Origin: JAMXLO01 sp964427005
Lineage (GTDB): Bacteria > Pseudomonadota > Alphaproteobacteria > Acetobacterales > Acetobacteraceae
Assembly: GCA_964427005.1 (NCBI GenBank)
Contig: CAYRTL010000012.1
Coordinates: 1 to 64,000 of the forward strand
Direction of reading: 5' to 3'
DNA length: 64,000 nucleotides
The number at the start of each line of letters is the position of its first letter. The first letter of the stretch is position 1. The notes beneath the pieces are model-generated. The model was not told where the DNA came from. It searched no databases and saw only the letters and a list, made by a program, of their open reading frames with translations. Below, one piece after another: positions 6,856-16,055 of the stretch. A program made the translations under genes and the position numbers.

Positions 6856-8565
6856 GCCGGCTCTTACAAGACGACCGGGCGTGGCGCCGGTGTACTGGCC
6901 GTGCTCGAACACCGGGGTGCCTGAAACGAACGTCGCGATATAACCATCGACCCGCTGCACCAGGCGGCGCCCGCCAGCCGGCAGGTCGTAGCGGATTTCG
7001 GGTACATGCAGCCGCAGCCGCTCGAAGTCGATCACATTGACATCGGCCTTCAGCCCCGCTGACAGCCGGCCCCTATCAGCGAAGCCGAAGAAGTTCGCCG
7101 TCTCGCTGGTCTGCCGCTTGACGATAAGCTCCAGCGGCAGGCCTGGTCCGCGCTTCCGGTCGCGTCCCCAATGCGTCAGCATCCAACTCGGCAGGCTGGC
7201 GTCGCTGATCGAGGAGCAATGCGCGCCGCCATCCGACAACCCCAGCACCGTCTCCGGCGAGGTCAGCATCGTGCGGATGACGTCGTGGTTGTCTTCGTTG
7301 TAGCCGACGATGGGGAAGAACAGGAACTTGTCCAAACCACTGGCGAGATAATCGTACGCCACCTCATCCGGCGTGTGGTTGGAACGGTTCGCGATCGCCG
7401 CGATGCTGCTGCTCGCCTCCGGCTCGTAATCCGGCGGATCGCCCATGACGAACATGCGATCCCAGCGCGTGGTGATCTGCATGCGGAACTGCGACAGCCT
7501 CCGGACCAGTGCATCCGACGGCTTGTCGTTCAGGATGGCCGAGCGCACCGCGGGATCCTGCAGCCGAGCCAGCCGTTCCTTCGCCGGAAGCTTTAGCAAT
7601 TCCTGATAGCTCGGCCGGATCGAGAAGGGATTCAGCGCGGTGTCCACGCCAAGCATGACACCGACCGGCCGCCCCGCGACCTGCGCAGTCACATGCGCGC
7701 CTTGTGCACGTGCGGCACGCACGCCTTCCATCAGACGCCTCCAGCGCACCGGATCAGTGGGACGATCTGTCAACAGGAACCAGACCGGCCGTCCGGTTTC
7801 CTGCCCCAGCTTCGTCATCCAGGCGAGTTCCTCGCTTTCGATGTCGAAGTCGCTGTTCACGCCAAATGCCCCGTGGCCCAGGCCTTTGAACGCGGAGCCA
7901 ATGCCAAGAAGCTCCTGCACTTCCGAATAGCGGCCGGGCACCATCTCGCCAGTCGGCGTCTTGTGCGAATTCGTGCGCGACGTGGTGAAGCCGAATGCAC
8001 CCGCCTCCAGCGCCTCGCGCGTCATGCGTCGCATCGCCTCGATGTCCTCTGCGGTGGCCTTCTCGCGATTGATCGCGCGCTCACCCATGACATAGACACG
8101 CAGAGGATGGTGCGGCACCTGCGCCGCGACATCGATCGCTCTCGGCATGCGCTCCAGCGCGTCCAGATACTCCGGGAAGCTTTCCCAATCCCACTTCAGT
8201 CCTTCAGCCAGCGTGATGCCGGGGATTTCCTCCACAGCCTCCATCAAGCCAATAAGCGAGTCATGGTGCTCGCGACGCACCGGCGCAAAGCCGACGCCGC
8301 AATTGCCGAACAGGATCGTGGTGACGCCATGCCAGGATGAGGGCGCCAGTTCCTTATCCCACGTCGCCTGGCCATCATAGTGCGTGTGCGCGTCCACCCA
8401 GCCGGGTGTCACCAGCATCCCATCGGCTTTGATCTCGCGCTTCGCCGGACCGGCCTTGCCGCCAACCTGACTGATCCGATTGCCGTCAATCGCCACGTCG
8501 CCGGTGAACGCCTGCTTGCCGGTGCCGTCAATGACGGTCCCGCCGCGGATGACCGTATCGTGCAT
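6853..8565 (-). CDS. N-acyl-D-amino-acid deacylase-like amidohydrolase
   Basis: A 570-residue metal-dependent amidohydrolase of the D-aminoacylase group. The N-terminal composite domain carries the metal motif VDAHTHYDGQATWD (about 65-78), followed by GVTTILFGNCGVGFAPVR, a hallmark of the N-acyl-D-aminoacylase/dihydroorotase-like branch. Near the C terminus, GLSDGGAHCSSISDASLPSWM supplies the catalytic Asp segment, and FGFADRGRLSAGLKADVNVIDF is the closing beta domain. The start at ATG 8565 has AGGAGAG just upstream; the longer frame to 8619 lacks similarity. Substrates in the family range from N-acyl-D-amino acids to other amides, so the exact reaction is open. It lies downstream of, and in the same direction as, the MFS-metallopeptidase pair. 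Confidence 0.85.
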   Translation of the reverse strand: MHDTVIRGGTVIDGTGKQAFTGDVAIDGNRISQVGGKAGPAKREIKADGMLVTPGWVDAHTHYDGQATWDKELAPSSWHGVTTILFGNCGVGFAPVRREHHDSLIGLMEAVEEIPGITLAEGLKWDWESFPEYLDALERMPRAIDVAAQVPHHPLRVYVMGERAINREKATAEDIEAMRRMTREALEAGAFGFTTSRTNSHKTPTGEMVPGRYSEVQELLGIGSAFKGLGHGAFGVNSDFDIESEELAWMTKLGQETGRPVWFLLTDRPTDPVRWRRLMEGVRAARAQGAHVTAQVAGRPVGVMLGVDTALNPFSIRPSYQELLKLPAKERLARLQDPAVRSAILNDKPSDALVRRLSQFRMQITTRWDRMFVMGDPPDYEPEASSSIAAIANRSNHTPDEVAYDYLASGLDKFLFFPIVGYNEDNHDVIRTMLTSPETVLGLSDGGAHCSSISDASLPSWMLTHWGRDRKRGPGLPLELIVKRQTSETANFFGFADRGRLSAGLKADVNVIDFERLRLHVPEIRYDLPAGGRRLVQRVDGYIATFVSGTPVFEHGQYTGATPGRLVRAG

Positions 8566-8633
8566 GGGGCACTCTCTCCTGGGTTTCCTTTGAGGAGAAG
8601 CAGAGACCCTGCCGGCCAAGCGGTCAAGCGAGC

Positions 8634-9020
8634 CTAGTTCGTGTCCCGCTCGAGGGCCTCGATATCGTCATCGCTGAAACCGAAGTGATGACCGATCTCA
8701 TGGATGAGCACGTTGCGCACCAGCCGGTAGAGGTCTTCGCCCGTCTCGATCCACTCCAGCAGTATCGGCTGGCGATAAAGGAATATCAGGTCAGGTTGCG
8801 GGATAATGTCGCTGACGCTGCGCTCCGTCAGTGGCGTTCCATGGTACAGGCCCGTCAGGTCCCACCCCGACTCAATTCCAAGCTCATCCAGCGTCTCGGC
8901 ATCCGGCATCTCCTCGACGGAAATGCCGACGCCGCGGACATGCTGCGCCAGCGGCGCGGGAATTGCCGCCAGCGCACGGTCCGCGAGCTCCGCGATGTCA
9001 TCAGCAGAGGGTGGCGTCAC
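8634..9020 (-). CDS. Small metallopeptidase family protein (minimal HExxH type)
   Basis: A 128-residue protein with the zinc motif HEIGHHFGFSDDDI near the C terminus, typical of the short 'metallopeptidase family' (DUF1025-like) proteins of alphaproteobacteria and actinobacteria. The C terminus EALERD follows directly, as in that family. The likely start is GTG at 9020 (VTPPSADDIAELADRAL), in a GTGA overlap with the MFS stop codon; the longer frame above it is antisense-free nonsense inside the MFS gene. Substrate unknown. The coupling suggests co-translation with the transporter. Confidence 0.85.
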   Translation of the reverse strand: MTPPSADDIAELADRALAAIPAPLAQHVRGVGISVEEMPDAETLDELGIESGWDLTGLYHGTPLTERSVSDIIPQPDLIFLYRQPILLEWIETGEDLYRLVRNVLIHEIGHHFGFSDDDIEALERDTN

Positions 9021-10411
9021 GTAGAGACCTGTTCCAGCACCGCACGCGATTGCCGGATGCCGTAGCCGCGGATGAGCAATGCCGGCAACAGCGCGCCGGG
9101 CACCACGATCCACAGGATCCAGCCGAGATGATTTGGCCCCCACGCATAAAGCGGACCGAGCAGCGTCACGCCAGCCCAGGCACCGAGATGTCCTAGCCCG
9201 TCTGTCCAGGCGAACGCCACGGCGCGAATGCGCGTCGGATAGGCAACCGCCGTGTAGTTGTACAGATTGAACAGGAATAACCCGGTACCAATGCGGCTGA
9301 TGATGTAGCAGATCGCGATGGCAGAAAGTGTAGGCACGGCCCACGCGACCACCCAGCAGGCCGCAAACAGCAACGCCATCAAGGCGATGACGTCACGCCG
9401 CTCGACCCGCTCGCCAAGCCATGCGTTCACCTGGAAGCCGATGAACAGCACTGCATAGGCGGCCGCGATGGTCAGGAACACTTCATGCGCGGTGGCGCCA
9501 TGGTCCACCATGTAGACGCCGAAGAACGCACCGACGCCGTAGATCAGACCGGCATACCCTGCCAGCCAGCAGATGATCAGCACCCACGTGCGCTGGCGGT
9601 ATTGCGGGCTGGTGAACAGCTCCTTCCAGGCGCCTGGTTCGGCCATCACCACGGGGTTATCCGCGCCTTGTGGCTCGGGCAAAGGCGCGCTGTTGTACCG
9701 CTGCACCTCGCGCTCGTATTCCTCCATGGCTCTCTCGGCTTCTTCATGCCGGCCATGTGCTTCAAGCCAGCGCGGCGATTCGGGCAGCTTCCAATACAAC
9801 CAGGGCAGCAGCACCACGACTTCGATGATCGCGCTGATCCATAGGAACGCCTGCCATTGGCCGGGGATGAGCCAGAACGCCAGCAGGTTCACCGAGATCG
9901 CCACGAGGGCGGTGACGCCTTGGGAGGCCAGAAGCACCCTGTTGCGCACCTCGGGCGAGGTCATCTCCGACAGGTACACCGAGTGCGTCGCCACAATGCC
10001 GCCGACGCCCAGTGTGCTGAGCACGGACAACACCACCATGCCCCAGAAATTGGTGACGTAGGCGAACGGCCAGATGCATATGCCCCCAAGCAGCGTTGCC
10101 AGCAGAATGGCCGGGCGGCGGCCGTATCGGTCAGCGACCCAGCTCATCAGATAGACACCGATCAGGATGCCTGCGCCCACCTGTAACGCCTGAATCACGG
10201 CGTACTGATAAACATTGATGATGTTGTTCGGGCGCCAGACAAAGGGATAAAGCCGCGCGCCGATACCGTCGGTATCGAAAATGATGAAGCCCCAGGTCAA
10301 TTCGACCAGGATCGCGAGATGCCATTGCACGCGGGTCAGCGGGAGTCGGTCGATCCGCGCCGCAATATGGCCATGAATCGCCGCGCGCTGGGCTAGCATC
10401 GTATCGGCCAT
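9017..10411 (-). CDS. MFS transporter
   Basis: A 464-residue inner-membrane transporter of the major facilitator superfamily with about twelve hydrophobic segments. The loop 2-3 signature is DRYGRRPAILLATLLGG, and the first half ends with RVLLASQGVTALVAISVNLLAFWL. A central charged loop (PESPRWLEAHGRHEEAERAMEEYEREVQ) matches the PESPRWL motif of sugar-porter and aromatic-acid-type carriers. The substrate cannot be told. It reads into the metallopeptidase gene through a GTGA overlap. A divergent gene (phhB) begins about 100 bases upstream. Confidence 0.88.
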   Translation of the reverse strand: MADTMLAQRAAIHGHIAARIDRLPLTRVQWHLAILVELTWGFIIFDTDGIGARLYPFVWRPNNIINVYQYAVIQALQVGAGILIGVYLMSWVADRYGRRPAILLATLLGGICIWPFAYVTNFWGMVVLSVLSTLGVGGIVATHSVYLSEMTSPEVRNRVLLASQGVTALVAISVNLLAFWLIPGQWQAFLWISAIIEVVVLLPWLYWKLPESPRWLEAHGRHEEAERAMEEYEREVQRYNSAPLPEPQGADNPVVMAEPGAWKELFTSPQYRQRTWVLIICWLAGYAGLIYGVGAFFGVYMVDHGATAHEVFLTIAAAYAVLFIGFQVNAWLGERVERRDVIALMALLFAACWVVAWAVPTLSAIAICYIISRIGTGLFLFNLYNYTAVAYPTRIRAVAFAWTDGLGHLGAWAGVTLLGPLYAWGPNHLGWILWIVVPGALLPALLIRGYGIRQSRAVLEQVST

Positions 10412-10509
10412 CAGTTCCTCCAGCGGTCAATGTTATGCTTCAGTGATCCGCGACGGATATGCTGGGACGGCAGTCCGTAATGTGTCAATCGAACTGTGAG
10501 GAGGTGCTC

Positions 10510-10800
10510 ATGCCGACACGTTTGACCGAGACGGAACGGGCAGCGCTGGCGCAGAACCTGCCGGGCTGGTCATTGGTCGAAGGCCGAGACGCAATCGCGC
10601 GCAGCTTCCAATTCCGTGACTTCAGCGAGGCGTGGGGTTTCATGAGCCGCGTCGCTCTGTTGGCGGAGAGCCAGAACCATCATCCCGACTGGTCCAATGT
10701 GTGGAACCGCGTTCGTATCGAGCTATCGACGCATGATGCCGGCGGACTGACCGACAACGACGTGACGCTGGCGCGCGCGATCAACGCCTTGCTCGCCTGA
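10510..10800 (+). CDS. phhB: 4a-hydroxytetrahydrobiopterin dehydratase (PCD/DCoH)
   Basis: A 96-residue pterin-4a-carbinolamine dehydratase, which regenerates the pterin cofactor after aromatic hydroxylation. The catalytic segment AESQNHHPDWSNVWNRVRIELSTHDAGGLT contains the conserved HHPDW. Length matches the family. ATG 10510 is chosen because GAGGAG precedes it by seven bases. No phenylalanine hydroxylase gene is visible in the window. The stop codon TGA overlaps the ATG of the next gene by one base (TGATG). Confidence 0.93.
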   Translation: MPTRLTETERAALAQNLPGWSLVEGRDAIARSFQFRDFSEAWGFMSRVALLAESQNHHPDWSNVWNRVRIELSTHDAGGLTDNDVTLARAINALLA

Positions 10801-11267
10801 TGGAGCCAAGCTTTCCGGAACGTGCGTTGCTCATTCGTCGCGCGACAGCGCGGCTGTGTCTGCGCCTCGGCTGGGCGCCGCTGCACGAGGTGTCGCTGCC
10901 GAATGGCCGCCGCGCCGATATCCTGGCACTGCGGCCGGACGGCTGCTTCGCCTGCATCGAGGTGAAATCGGGACCGCGCGACTTCCTGACCGACGTGAAA
11001 TGGCAGGACTATCGGGAGTTTGCCGACGAGTTGTTCTTCGCGGTTGATACCGAATTTCCGCAAGACCTGCTGCCGGCTGAGACCGGACTTATCGTCGCGG
11101 CGGGGCTGGAGGCAGAGCTGTTGCGCGAAGCTCCAGCGCATCCGCTTGCGTCCGCACGGCGCCGCGCGCTGTTGCATCGATTTGCACTGCTCGCCGCGGG
11201 ACGCCTGGCAACGCTGGAGGATCCTATCGGTGTGGCCGATCTGCGTGCGGCCCTTCGCGTGGAGTAA
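10800..11267 (+). CDS. mmcB: MmcB family DNA repair protein
   Basis: A 155-residue nuclease-fold protein of the MmcB (mitomycin C sensitivity) family known from Caulobacter. The core RRADILALRPDGCFACIEVKSGPRDFLTDVKWQDY shows the PD-(D/E)xK arrangement, with Asp in RRADIL and the ExK in CIEVKSG. The conserved FFAVDTEFPQDLLP follows. It starts in a one-base TGATG overlap with phhB, so the two are co-translated. Its role in repair of crosslink damage is known from the family; nothing here adds to that. Confidence 0.88.
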   Translation: MEPSFPERALLIRRATARLCLRLGWAPLHEVSLPNGRRADILALRPDGCFACIEVKSGPRDFLTDVKWQDYREFADELFFAVDTEFPQDLLPAETGLIVAAGLEAELLREAPAHPLASARRRALLHRFALLAAGRLATLEDPIGVADLRAALRVE

Positions 11268-11828
11268 CTAGGCGGCCGCGGTGATGCGGTCCGCCAGTTC
11301 ACCGAGGGCGCGGCTCATCGCGTCGGCAATCGCCTCGGCTCCCTGGCCATTTGTCGTCGTCTGAATCGCTTCATGCCGAACACCCCCCGGCTTGTCCGCG
11401 CGCTGAAGGCTCCAATCAGCCTCCAACACCACATGGCCCGTCGAATCCGCCATGAACTGCTGCACATTCAACATGAGAGTGCGCGCTCCTTGCGACGTTG
11501 GATCGCCAGGCGCGAGCACGCTCCCGGCAGGCAGACGCTCGCGCAGATCCGCTGTCAGTGCGCGCCGGACCAGTTCATCGAGCGGCGCCGCCCAGCGGTC
11601 CTGGTCGGAAACATTCACCTGATTGCCCGTCCCGCGCGTCACCAATGCTAGCCGGTCCAGCGTGCTTGGCAGATTGACATCGCCTACTTCGAGAGACGCC
11701 ACGTTGTGCCCCGGCGTGATGGTGTGCTTCGCCGGTGTCTTGTCGAGCGTATAGAAGTGCGTCTTCGGGCTGCTGCCGCATGCCGGCAACGCGAGAATCA
11801 GCAGCAGCACAACCGGATGACGCTTCAT
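11268..11828 (-). CDS. pqiC: PqiC-type ABC transport auxiliary lipoprotein
   Basis: A 186-residue outer-membrane lipoprotein of the PqiC/DUF330 family. The signal ends in the lipobox LPAC with Cys17, followed by GSSPKTHFYTLDK, the family's entry motif. It works with PqiB, whose periplasmic tunnel carries lipids between membranes. ATG 11828 overlaps the pqiB stop by 4 bases (ATGA), so all three pqi genes are translationally linked. It ends at 11268, immediately after the convergent mmcB stop at 11267, with no space for a separate terminator. Confidence 0.9.
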   Translation of the reverse strand: MKRHPVVLLLILALPACGSSPKTHFYTLDKTPAKHTITPGHNVASLEVGDVNLPSTLDRLALVTRGTGNQVNVSDQDRWAAPLDELVRRALTADLRERLPAGSVLAPGDPTSQGARTLMLNVQQFMADSTGHVVLEADWSLQRADKPGGVRHEAIQTTTNGQGAEAIADAMSRALGELADRITAAA

Positions 11829-13492
11829 CCGCTATCAGCCTTTCCGCGCAGCAATGCCTCGGGATGCCGGTCAAGATAGTCCGACAACTCCCGCAACGAA
11901 CGCGCGGCGCGACTCAGCTCATACAGGGCATTGCCAATGCCAGTCGTGCCAGGCCGGTTGCGCACGGATCCGTTGCTCGCGATAAGGCTCTTCGCGGATG
12001 CCAGAGTGGCTTGCGCCTCGTCGGCAACGCCGCGCAGCCGGGTAAGTATTGGGCCAACCTGCTGGCGGGCGGCATTCGCCACCGCATCCACATTGGCCAG
12101 CGTCTGATCCAAATGATGCAGACTCTGTTTCAGCTCGGGCGACTGGCTCAGCTCAGCCAGCTTCTGCGTTGTCTGATGCACATCCTCTGCGATCTGATCA
12201 ATCGGCATGGCATTCAGCTTGGCGCTGATGCCACTGATCGAGGCAATCACGCCGGCAATGTCCGACCCAGGAGCAGTGGGAATTTCCGGCAAGTCGCCAG
12301 TCCCAAGACTTGCCTGCTTGGCGTTCGGCACGAACTCCAGCAGCACTGCATCACTTCCCACCACCGGAACTGTCTTGCCGATGCGCGCCCGCAGTCCCTG
12401 TTCGATCAGATGCCGCAGCAGGGCGTCGGTTTGCGCGCGATCACCGCTTTCCCATTCAGCGCCGTTCGTCTCATGGATATGCGTCGGATCAATCGCAATT
12501 GTCACGCGTGACGCAAGCCGGCCGGAAGCAGGATCGTATTGTAAAATGCTGTCCTGCACAGAACCGACTTGCTGATTTGCCAGCCTCACCGGCGCGCCGC
12601 TTTCCAGGCCGCCAGCGTCGGATGCATCGAAAGTCACGCGATAGCGCACTGAATGCGACGTCGGCGCGTTCTCCGCCGCGCTCTTGCTGTCGTACAGCGT
12701 GAAGGTCGTCCCTTCCTGCACCGGAGAGCCGTCGTCCGGCGTCTCGAAGGCCACAGCGCCTCCGAACAATGCGGGCAGTGACTGCATCTGCAAACGCGGT
12801 CCAGCATCTGACATATACATCTGCACAGCGCTGGCGTTCCAGAACTGGGTATTGCCATGCACCAGCTTGTCGAACGGCTCTCGCACAAAAGCGGTGATCG
12901 CGAAATGTCGCCCGTCCGGTCGCAGGTGCGTCGATTCAACCTTCCCCACATCCAGATCGCGATAATAAATCGAGGAACCGCGTGAAACCGTACCGAGTGT
13001 AGTGGCCTGCAGCGTGTAACGGGTGCCTGGTATCGGTTCTTTCATGACAGGCGGTTCCGACAAGCCGTCGTAGTGGTCCTGTTTCGTCCCTGGATGTGGA
13101 TCTATGCCGATATACGGTCCGGTGATCACCGCCTTGAGCGAGGACAGATCGCTCATGTCCGGTTGGCGGCCGGCGATCCAGAAACGCGTTCCGGGACCCA
13201 GATGGCCTGCCATGTCACCGTTCATGCGCAGTGACACGTCCACGTGCTGTAAGTCCTTTTGCAAGGTGACCGACTCCACCTCGCCGACTTGCAGGCCTTG
13301 GTATTGCACTTTGGTGTCGCTTGGCTTGACGCCGCCGGCCGTGGCGAACGTCACCTGTACCGAAGGACCCCGCTCTGCGAATTCCCTCACCGTGAGATAA
13401 CCGACAATCGCCAGAGCGGCTATCGGCACCGCCCAGATCCAACTGGCCCACCGGCTGCGACTTTCAACTGCCTGCGGAACTTCTTCGTTCAC
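11825..13492 (-). CDS. pqiB: PqiB-type MlaD/MCE-domain lipid transport protein
   Basis: A 555-residue protein anchored by one N-terminal membrane helix (WASWIWAVPIAALAIVGYLTV, residues about 15-35) with several MCE (MlaD) domains in the periplasm. The first begins at PSVQVTFATAGGVKPSDTKV, the next near TRYTLQATTLGTVSRGSSIYY, and the third near SVRYRVTFDASDAGGLESG. The C terminus is a long helical region that in PqiB stacks into a tunnel. The start is GTG 13492, which forms a GTGA overlap with the pqiA stop; the longer in-frame extension to 13828 lies antisense-like inside pqiA and was discarded. Three MCE domains match the usual PqiB layout. Confidence 0.92.
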   Translation of the reverse strand: MNEEVPQAVESRSRWASWIWAVPIAALAIVGYLTVREFAERGPSVQVTFATAGGVKPSDTKVQYQGLQVGEVESVTLQKDLQHVDVSLRMNGDMAGHLGPGTRFWIAGRQPDMSDLSSLKAVITGPYIGIDPHPGTKQDHYDGLSEPPVMKEPIPGTRYTLQATTLGTVSRGSSIYYRDLDVGKVESTHLRPDGRHFAITAFVREPFDKLVHGNTQFWNASAVQMYMSDAGPRLQMQSLPALFGGAVAFETPDDGSPVQEGTTFTLYDSKSAAENAPTSHSVRYRVTFDASDAGGLESGAPVRLANQQVGSVQDSILQYDPASGRLASRVTIAIDPTHIHETNGAEWESGDRAQTDALLRHLIEQGLRARIGKTVPVVGSDAVLLEFVPNAKQASLGTGDLPEIPTAPGSDIAGVIASISGISAKLNAMPIDQIAEDVHQTTQKLAELSQSPELKQSLHHLDQTLANVDAVANAARQQVGPILTRLRGVADEAQATLASAKSLIASNGSVRNRPGTTGIGNALYELSRAARSLRELSDYLDRHPEALLRGKADSG

Positions 13493-14688
13493 GCCCGGGC
13501 CCTCAGATTGTCCCACATGAGCCGCGGATCGAAGAAGCGCGCTGCTAGCATCGTCAGCACGATGACCGAGAGAAACGCTGGTGCTCCCGTCCCCGCATGG
13601 ACGCTGAGCAATGATCCGAACTGCATCAGCGGCAGAAAGATTGCGATAGTGAATACATCGACATTCGACCAGCGGCCGATCTCGACGATGAACCGATAGA
13701 TTCGCGTCTTGAGCACGAGGCAGCGCGCGGAATGGCGGCGGACAGACCAGACCAGCCAGGTAAGTCCGCACAGCTTGAGCAGCGGGATCGCGATGCTGGT
13801 GCAGAAGATAAGGATCGCCAGCGGCCACAGGCCCGCCGATAAAAGCTGCTCGATGCCACTGGCGATCGTATGGTCCTTGGTCTGATTGAGCTGAATCTGC
13901 ACGCTCATCGGGAAGTAATTGGCAACTGGGTACAGGAGGTAACCTGCCGCCACCAGCGCGGACACTCGCACCAGCGAAAAAGGCTTACGAGGCTCGAGCA
14001 GCGCCGCACATCGCGGACATTGCGTGCGGCGCAATGCGGCCGGTAGAAGGAGGTCACATTCGGTGCAGGCGATCAGCGGCCCATTCGGTGTCGTGTCCGA
14101 TGGTCCGATCCTTTCCCAGATCGCCCGTCGATCGAGATTTGCGCGCGTCACCATGGCGAGGATCGCGCAGGTGATGAAACACCAGCCACCCGGTCCGATG
14201 GTGACCGGCAAGTTGGGGGCTACCCGGCTGTAGCCGACGGCCGCACCAATCAGGAAGACATCTGGCATGGCCCAGAGGTCGAGACGCTCGGACCAGCGAA
14301 ACATACGCCCAGTCCATGCCGTCCGTAGCCTCAGCCGTATGGCGCCCAATGCCGCGGACAACAGGCCAAAGCGAACGAACGGCAGCACGATTCCTTGCAA
14401 GCCAGCCACGACGGCGAGCAGCACCCAGCCTTCCTGCGCCATGCCCAGGACGCCGGAACCCAGGCGGCTCGACCGCTCCACCCCGGCAATCGAGACCTGG
14501 AGCAGCGTCATGAGATTTGCCGGAAACAGCAGCAGCAGCGTCGCCAACGACAAAGCCAATGCGCGGTCGACGCTATTGCTCCGGACGCGTTCCAGCGTGT
14601 TGCGGCAGCGACAGCAGACGATCCGATTTCCGCGCCGAATCACCGGCGCTGTCTGAGCTGTCCCGCAGTCCGGGCAGGCAATGATCAT
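13489..14688 (-). CDS. pqiA: PqiA family integral membrane protein
   Basis: A 399-residue inner-membrane protein with two PqiA modules. Each module starts with a zinc-ribbon-like cysteine cluster (CPDCGTAQ...CCRC at residues 5-28; CTECDLLL...CPRC near 210) followed by four hydrophobic helices. Segments such as GVLGMAQEGWVLLAVVAG and ASGIEQLLSAGLWPLAILIF match the repeated core. It is the first gene of pqiABC and is thought to supply the membrane partner of the PqiB tunnel. I start at ATG 14688 (MIIACPDCG); an upstream TTG-type start would add eleven residues. In enterobacteria the operon responds to redox cyclers, but no operator is recognisable here. Confidence 0.9.
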   Translation of the reverse strand: MIIACPDCGTAQTAPVIRRGNRIVCCRCRNTLERVRSNSVDRALALSLATLLLLFPANLMTLLQVSIAGVERSSRLGSGVLGMAQEGWVLLAVVAGLQGIVLPFVRFGLLSAALGAIRLRLRTAWTGRMFRWSERLDLWAMPDVFLIGAAVGYSRVAPNLPVTIGPGGWCFITCAILAMVTRANLDRRAIWERIGPSDTTPNGPLIACTECDLLLPAALRRTQCPRCAALLEPRKPFSLVRVSALVAAGYLLYPVANYFPMSVQIQLNQTKDHTIASGIEQLLSAGLWPLAILIFCTSIAIPLLKLCGLTWLVWSVRRHSARCLVLKTRIYRFIVEIGRWSNVDVFTIAIFLPLMQFGSLLSVHAGTGAPAFLSVIVLTMLAARFFDPRLMWDNLRARA

Positions 14689-14831
14689 GGGTCGCTTCTG
14701 CAACGCCACCCTCCGCTGCACGGTTGCTGTCAGAAGAACGGGTGCAGGCTGTCAACTCTTCCGGCGTGACGGCACGGGTTTCGCAGCTTGCGGTTACGTC
14801 TGGTGCGGGCTCGAACGAGGAGATTTGGTTT

Positions 14832-14984
14832 ATGACAAAGGACGAGGGCAAGCAGCCTGCCCAGGTTCCAGGCGACGCGGAATCACCCCCACAGGGCAAG
14901 ACAGATCGCACTGTCCAGGAAGCGATCCGCCACAGCGACAAAACCGAGCCGATCCCCAGCGCGGAAAAGCAGCCAGCGCGGTAA
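14832..14984 (+). CDS. Hypothetical 50-residue hydrophilic protein
   Basis: A short frame reading MTKDEGKQPAQVPGDAES followed by PPQGKTDRTVQEAIRHSDK and a Lys/Gln/Arg tail. It is very polar and Pro/Glu/Lys-rich, probably disordered, with no cysteine and no hydrophobic stretch. A GAGGAG sequence lies eight bases before the ATG, which is the main reason to consider it a gene. It precedes the AI-2E-type membrane protein by 12 bases on the same strand, so it may be an operon leader protein. I do not recognise a family. Confidence 0.45.
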   Translation: MTKDEGKQPAQVPGDAESPPQGKTDRTVQEAIRHSDKTEPIPSAEKQPAR

Positions 14985-14996
14985 GCCCTCAGTACG

Positions 14997-16052
14997 GTGC
15001 GCTACAGCCCAGATGGCACCCAGTGTGCCGCTGCCGATATCGCCGGAACGATCCGATGGATCGCAATCCTGGCCGCACTGGCGCTGATCGTCTGGGCGCT
15101 GTCCAATATCGTATTGCTGATCTTCCTGGCCGCCTTGATCGCGGTCATGTTGCGAGGCGTCGCTGATTGGGCCTCGCAGCGCACGGGAGCACCGCAGGGT
15201 GCGATGCTTGCGGTGGTAACGGTTCTACTGGCCGCGCTCCTGATCGGTTTCCTTTACTACATCGGTCCGAGACTCGCATCTGAGTCTCAGGCGCTGTGGG
15301 ACCAGCTTCGTCACGGAATCGATCACCTGCGCGATACGTATGAGAACACTCAGTGGGGCCAGGCGATCTTCCAGCGCCTTTCGCCGCCTCAGGGGATGCA
15401 GGATCACATTATCAGTTACGCCGGCACCGTTGCATCCTCCGCGATTGGCGGCGTGACGACTGGGTTCATCCTTATCGTCACCGCCCTCTATTTCGCGATC
15501 TCGCCCGATCTTTACATCGGCGGCATCGTTCGGTTGTTTCCCCTCTCGTATCGTCCGCGATCACGGCAAGTGCTGCACGAGATCGGAAGGACGCTCCGTC
15601 GCTGGTCGCTGGGTCAATTGATCGACATGTGCGTCGTGGGCGTGCTGGTCGGCATCGGCCTGAGTCTTCTCGGCGTACCCTTGGCGCTTGCCCTGGGCGT
15701 GCTTGCAGGGCTGCTGACATTCATTCCGTATTTCGGGGCCATCGCCTCCGCGGTGCCGGCTGTACTCGTCGCCTTGGCTGTCAGTTGGCAGGCGGCGCTC
15801 TGGGTGGTGGTGATATTCCTGATCTGTCACACCATCGAGGGATATCTCATCGGGCCGATCGTGCAGCGGAATACAGCCGACCTGCCGCCCGCCCTGACCA
15901 TATTGTCAATGACCGTTCTGGGCACGCTGTCCGGTCCCGTGGGGGTGATCCTCGGCGCGCCTGTCGCCGCCGCACTGCTCGTGCTCGTTCGGGAAGCCTA
16001 CGTTCGTGATGTACTCGGCGACGCCGAACTGCCGCCGACTGAACCGAACTGA
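14997..16052 (+). CDS. AI-2E family transporter (UPF0118/PerM type)
   Basis: A 351-residue inner-membrane protein with about seven to eight hydrophobic segments in the AI-2E exporter family pattern: paired helices at residues 18-50, another at 67-90, a periplasmic helical loop (RLASESQALWDQLRHGIDHL), then the long C-terminal bundle. The family hallmark GxLAGLLxFIPYFG occurs as GVLAGLLTFIPYFGAI near residue 240, and GPVGVILGAPVAAALLVL follows near the end. Family members include sodium/proton antiporters and the TqsA exporter, so the substrate is undetermined. The start is GTG 14997, the first codon after the small upstream gene. Confidence 0.87.
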   Translation: MRYSPDGTQCAAADIAGTIRWIAILAALALIVWALSNIVLLIFLAALIAVMLRGVADWASQRTGAPQGAMLAVVTVLLAALLIGFLYYIGPRLASESQALWDQLRHGIDHLRDTYENTQWGQAIFQRLSPPQGMQDHIISYAGTVASSAIGGVTTGFILIVTALYFAISPDLYIGGIVRLFPLSYRPRSRQVLHEIGRTLRRWSLGQLIDMCVVGVLVGIGLSLLGVPLALALGVLAGLLTFIPYFGAIASAVPAVLVALAVSWQAALWVVVIFLICHTIEGYLIGPIVQRNTADLPPALTILSMTVLGTLSGPVGVILGAPVAAALLVLVREAYVRDVLGDAELPPTEPN

Positions 16053-16055
16053 CGA

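Noticed and set aside
13493..13828. Upstream in-frame extension of pqiB
   Set aside because: It lies inside pqiA in another frame; GTG 13492 gives the conserved N terminus and a GTGA overlap.
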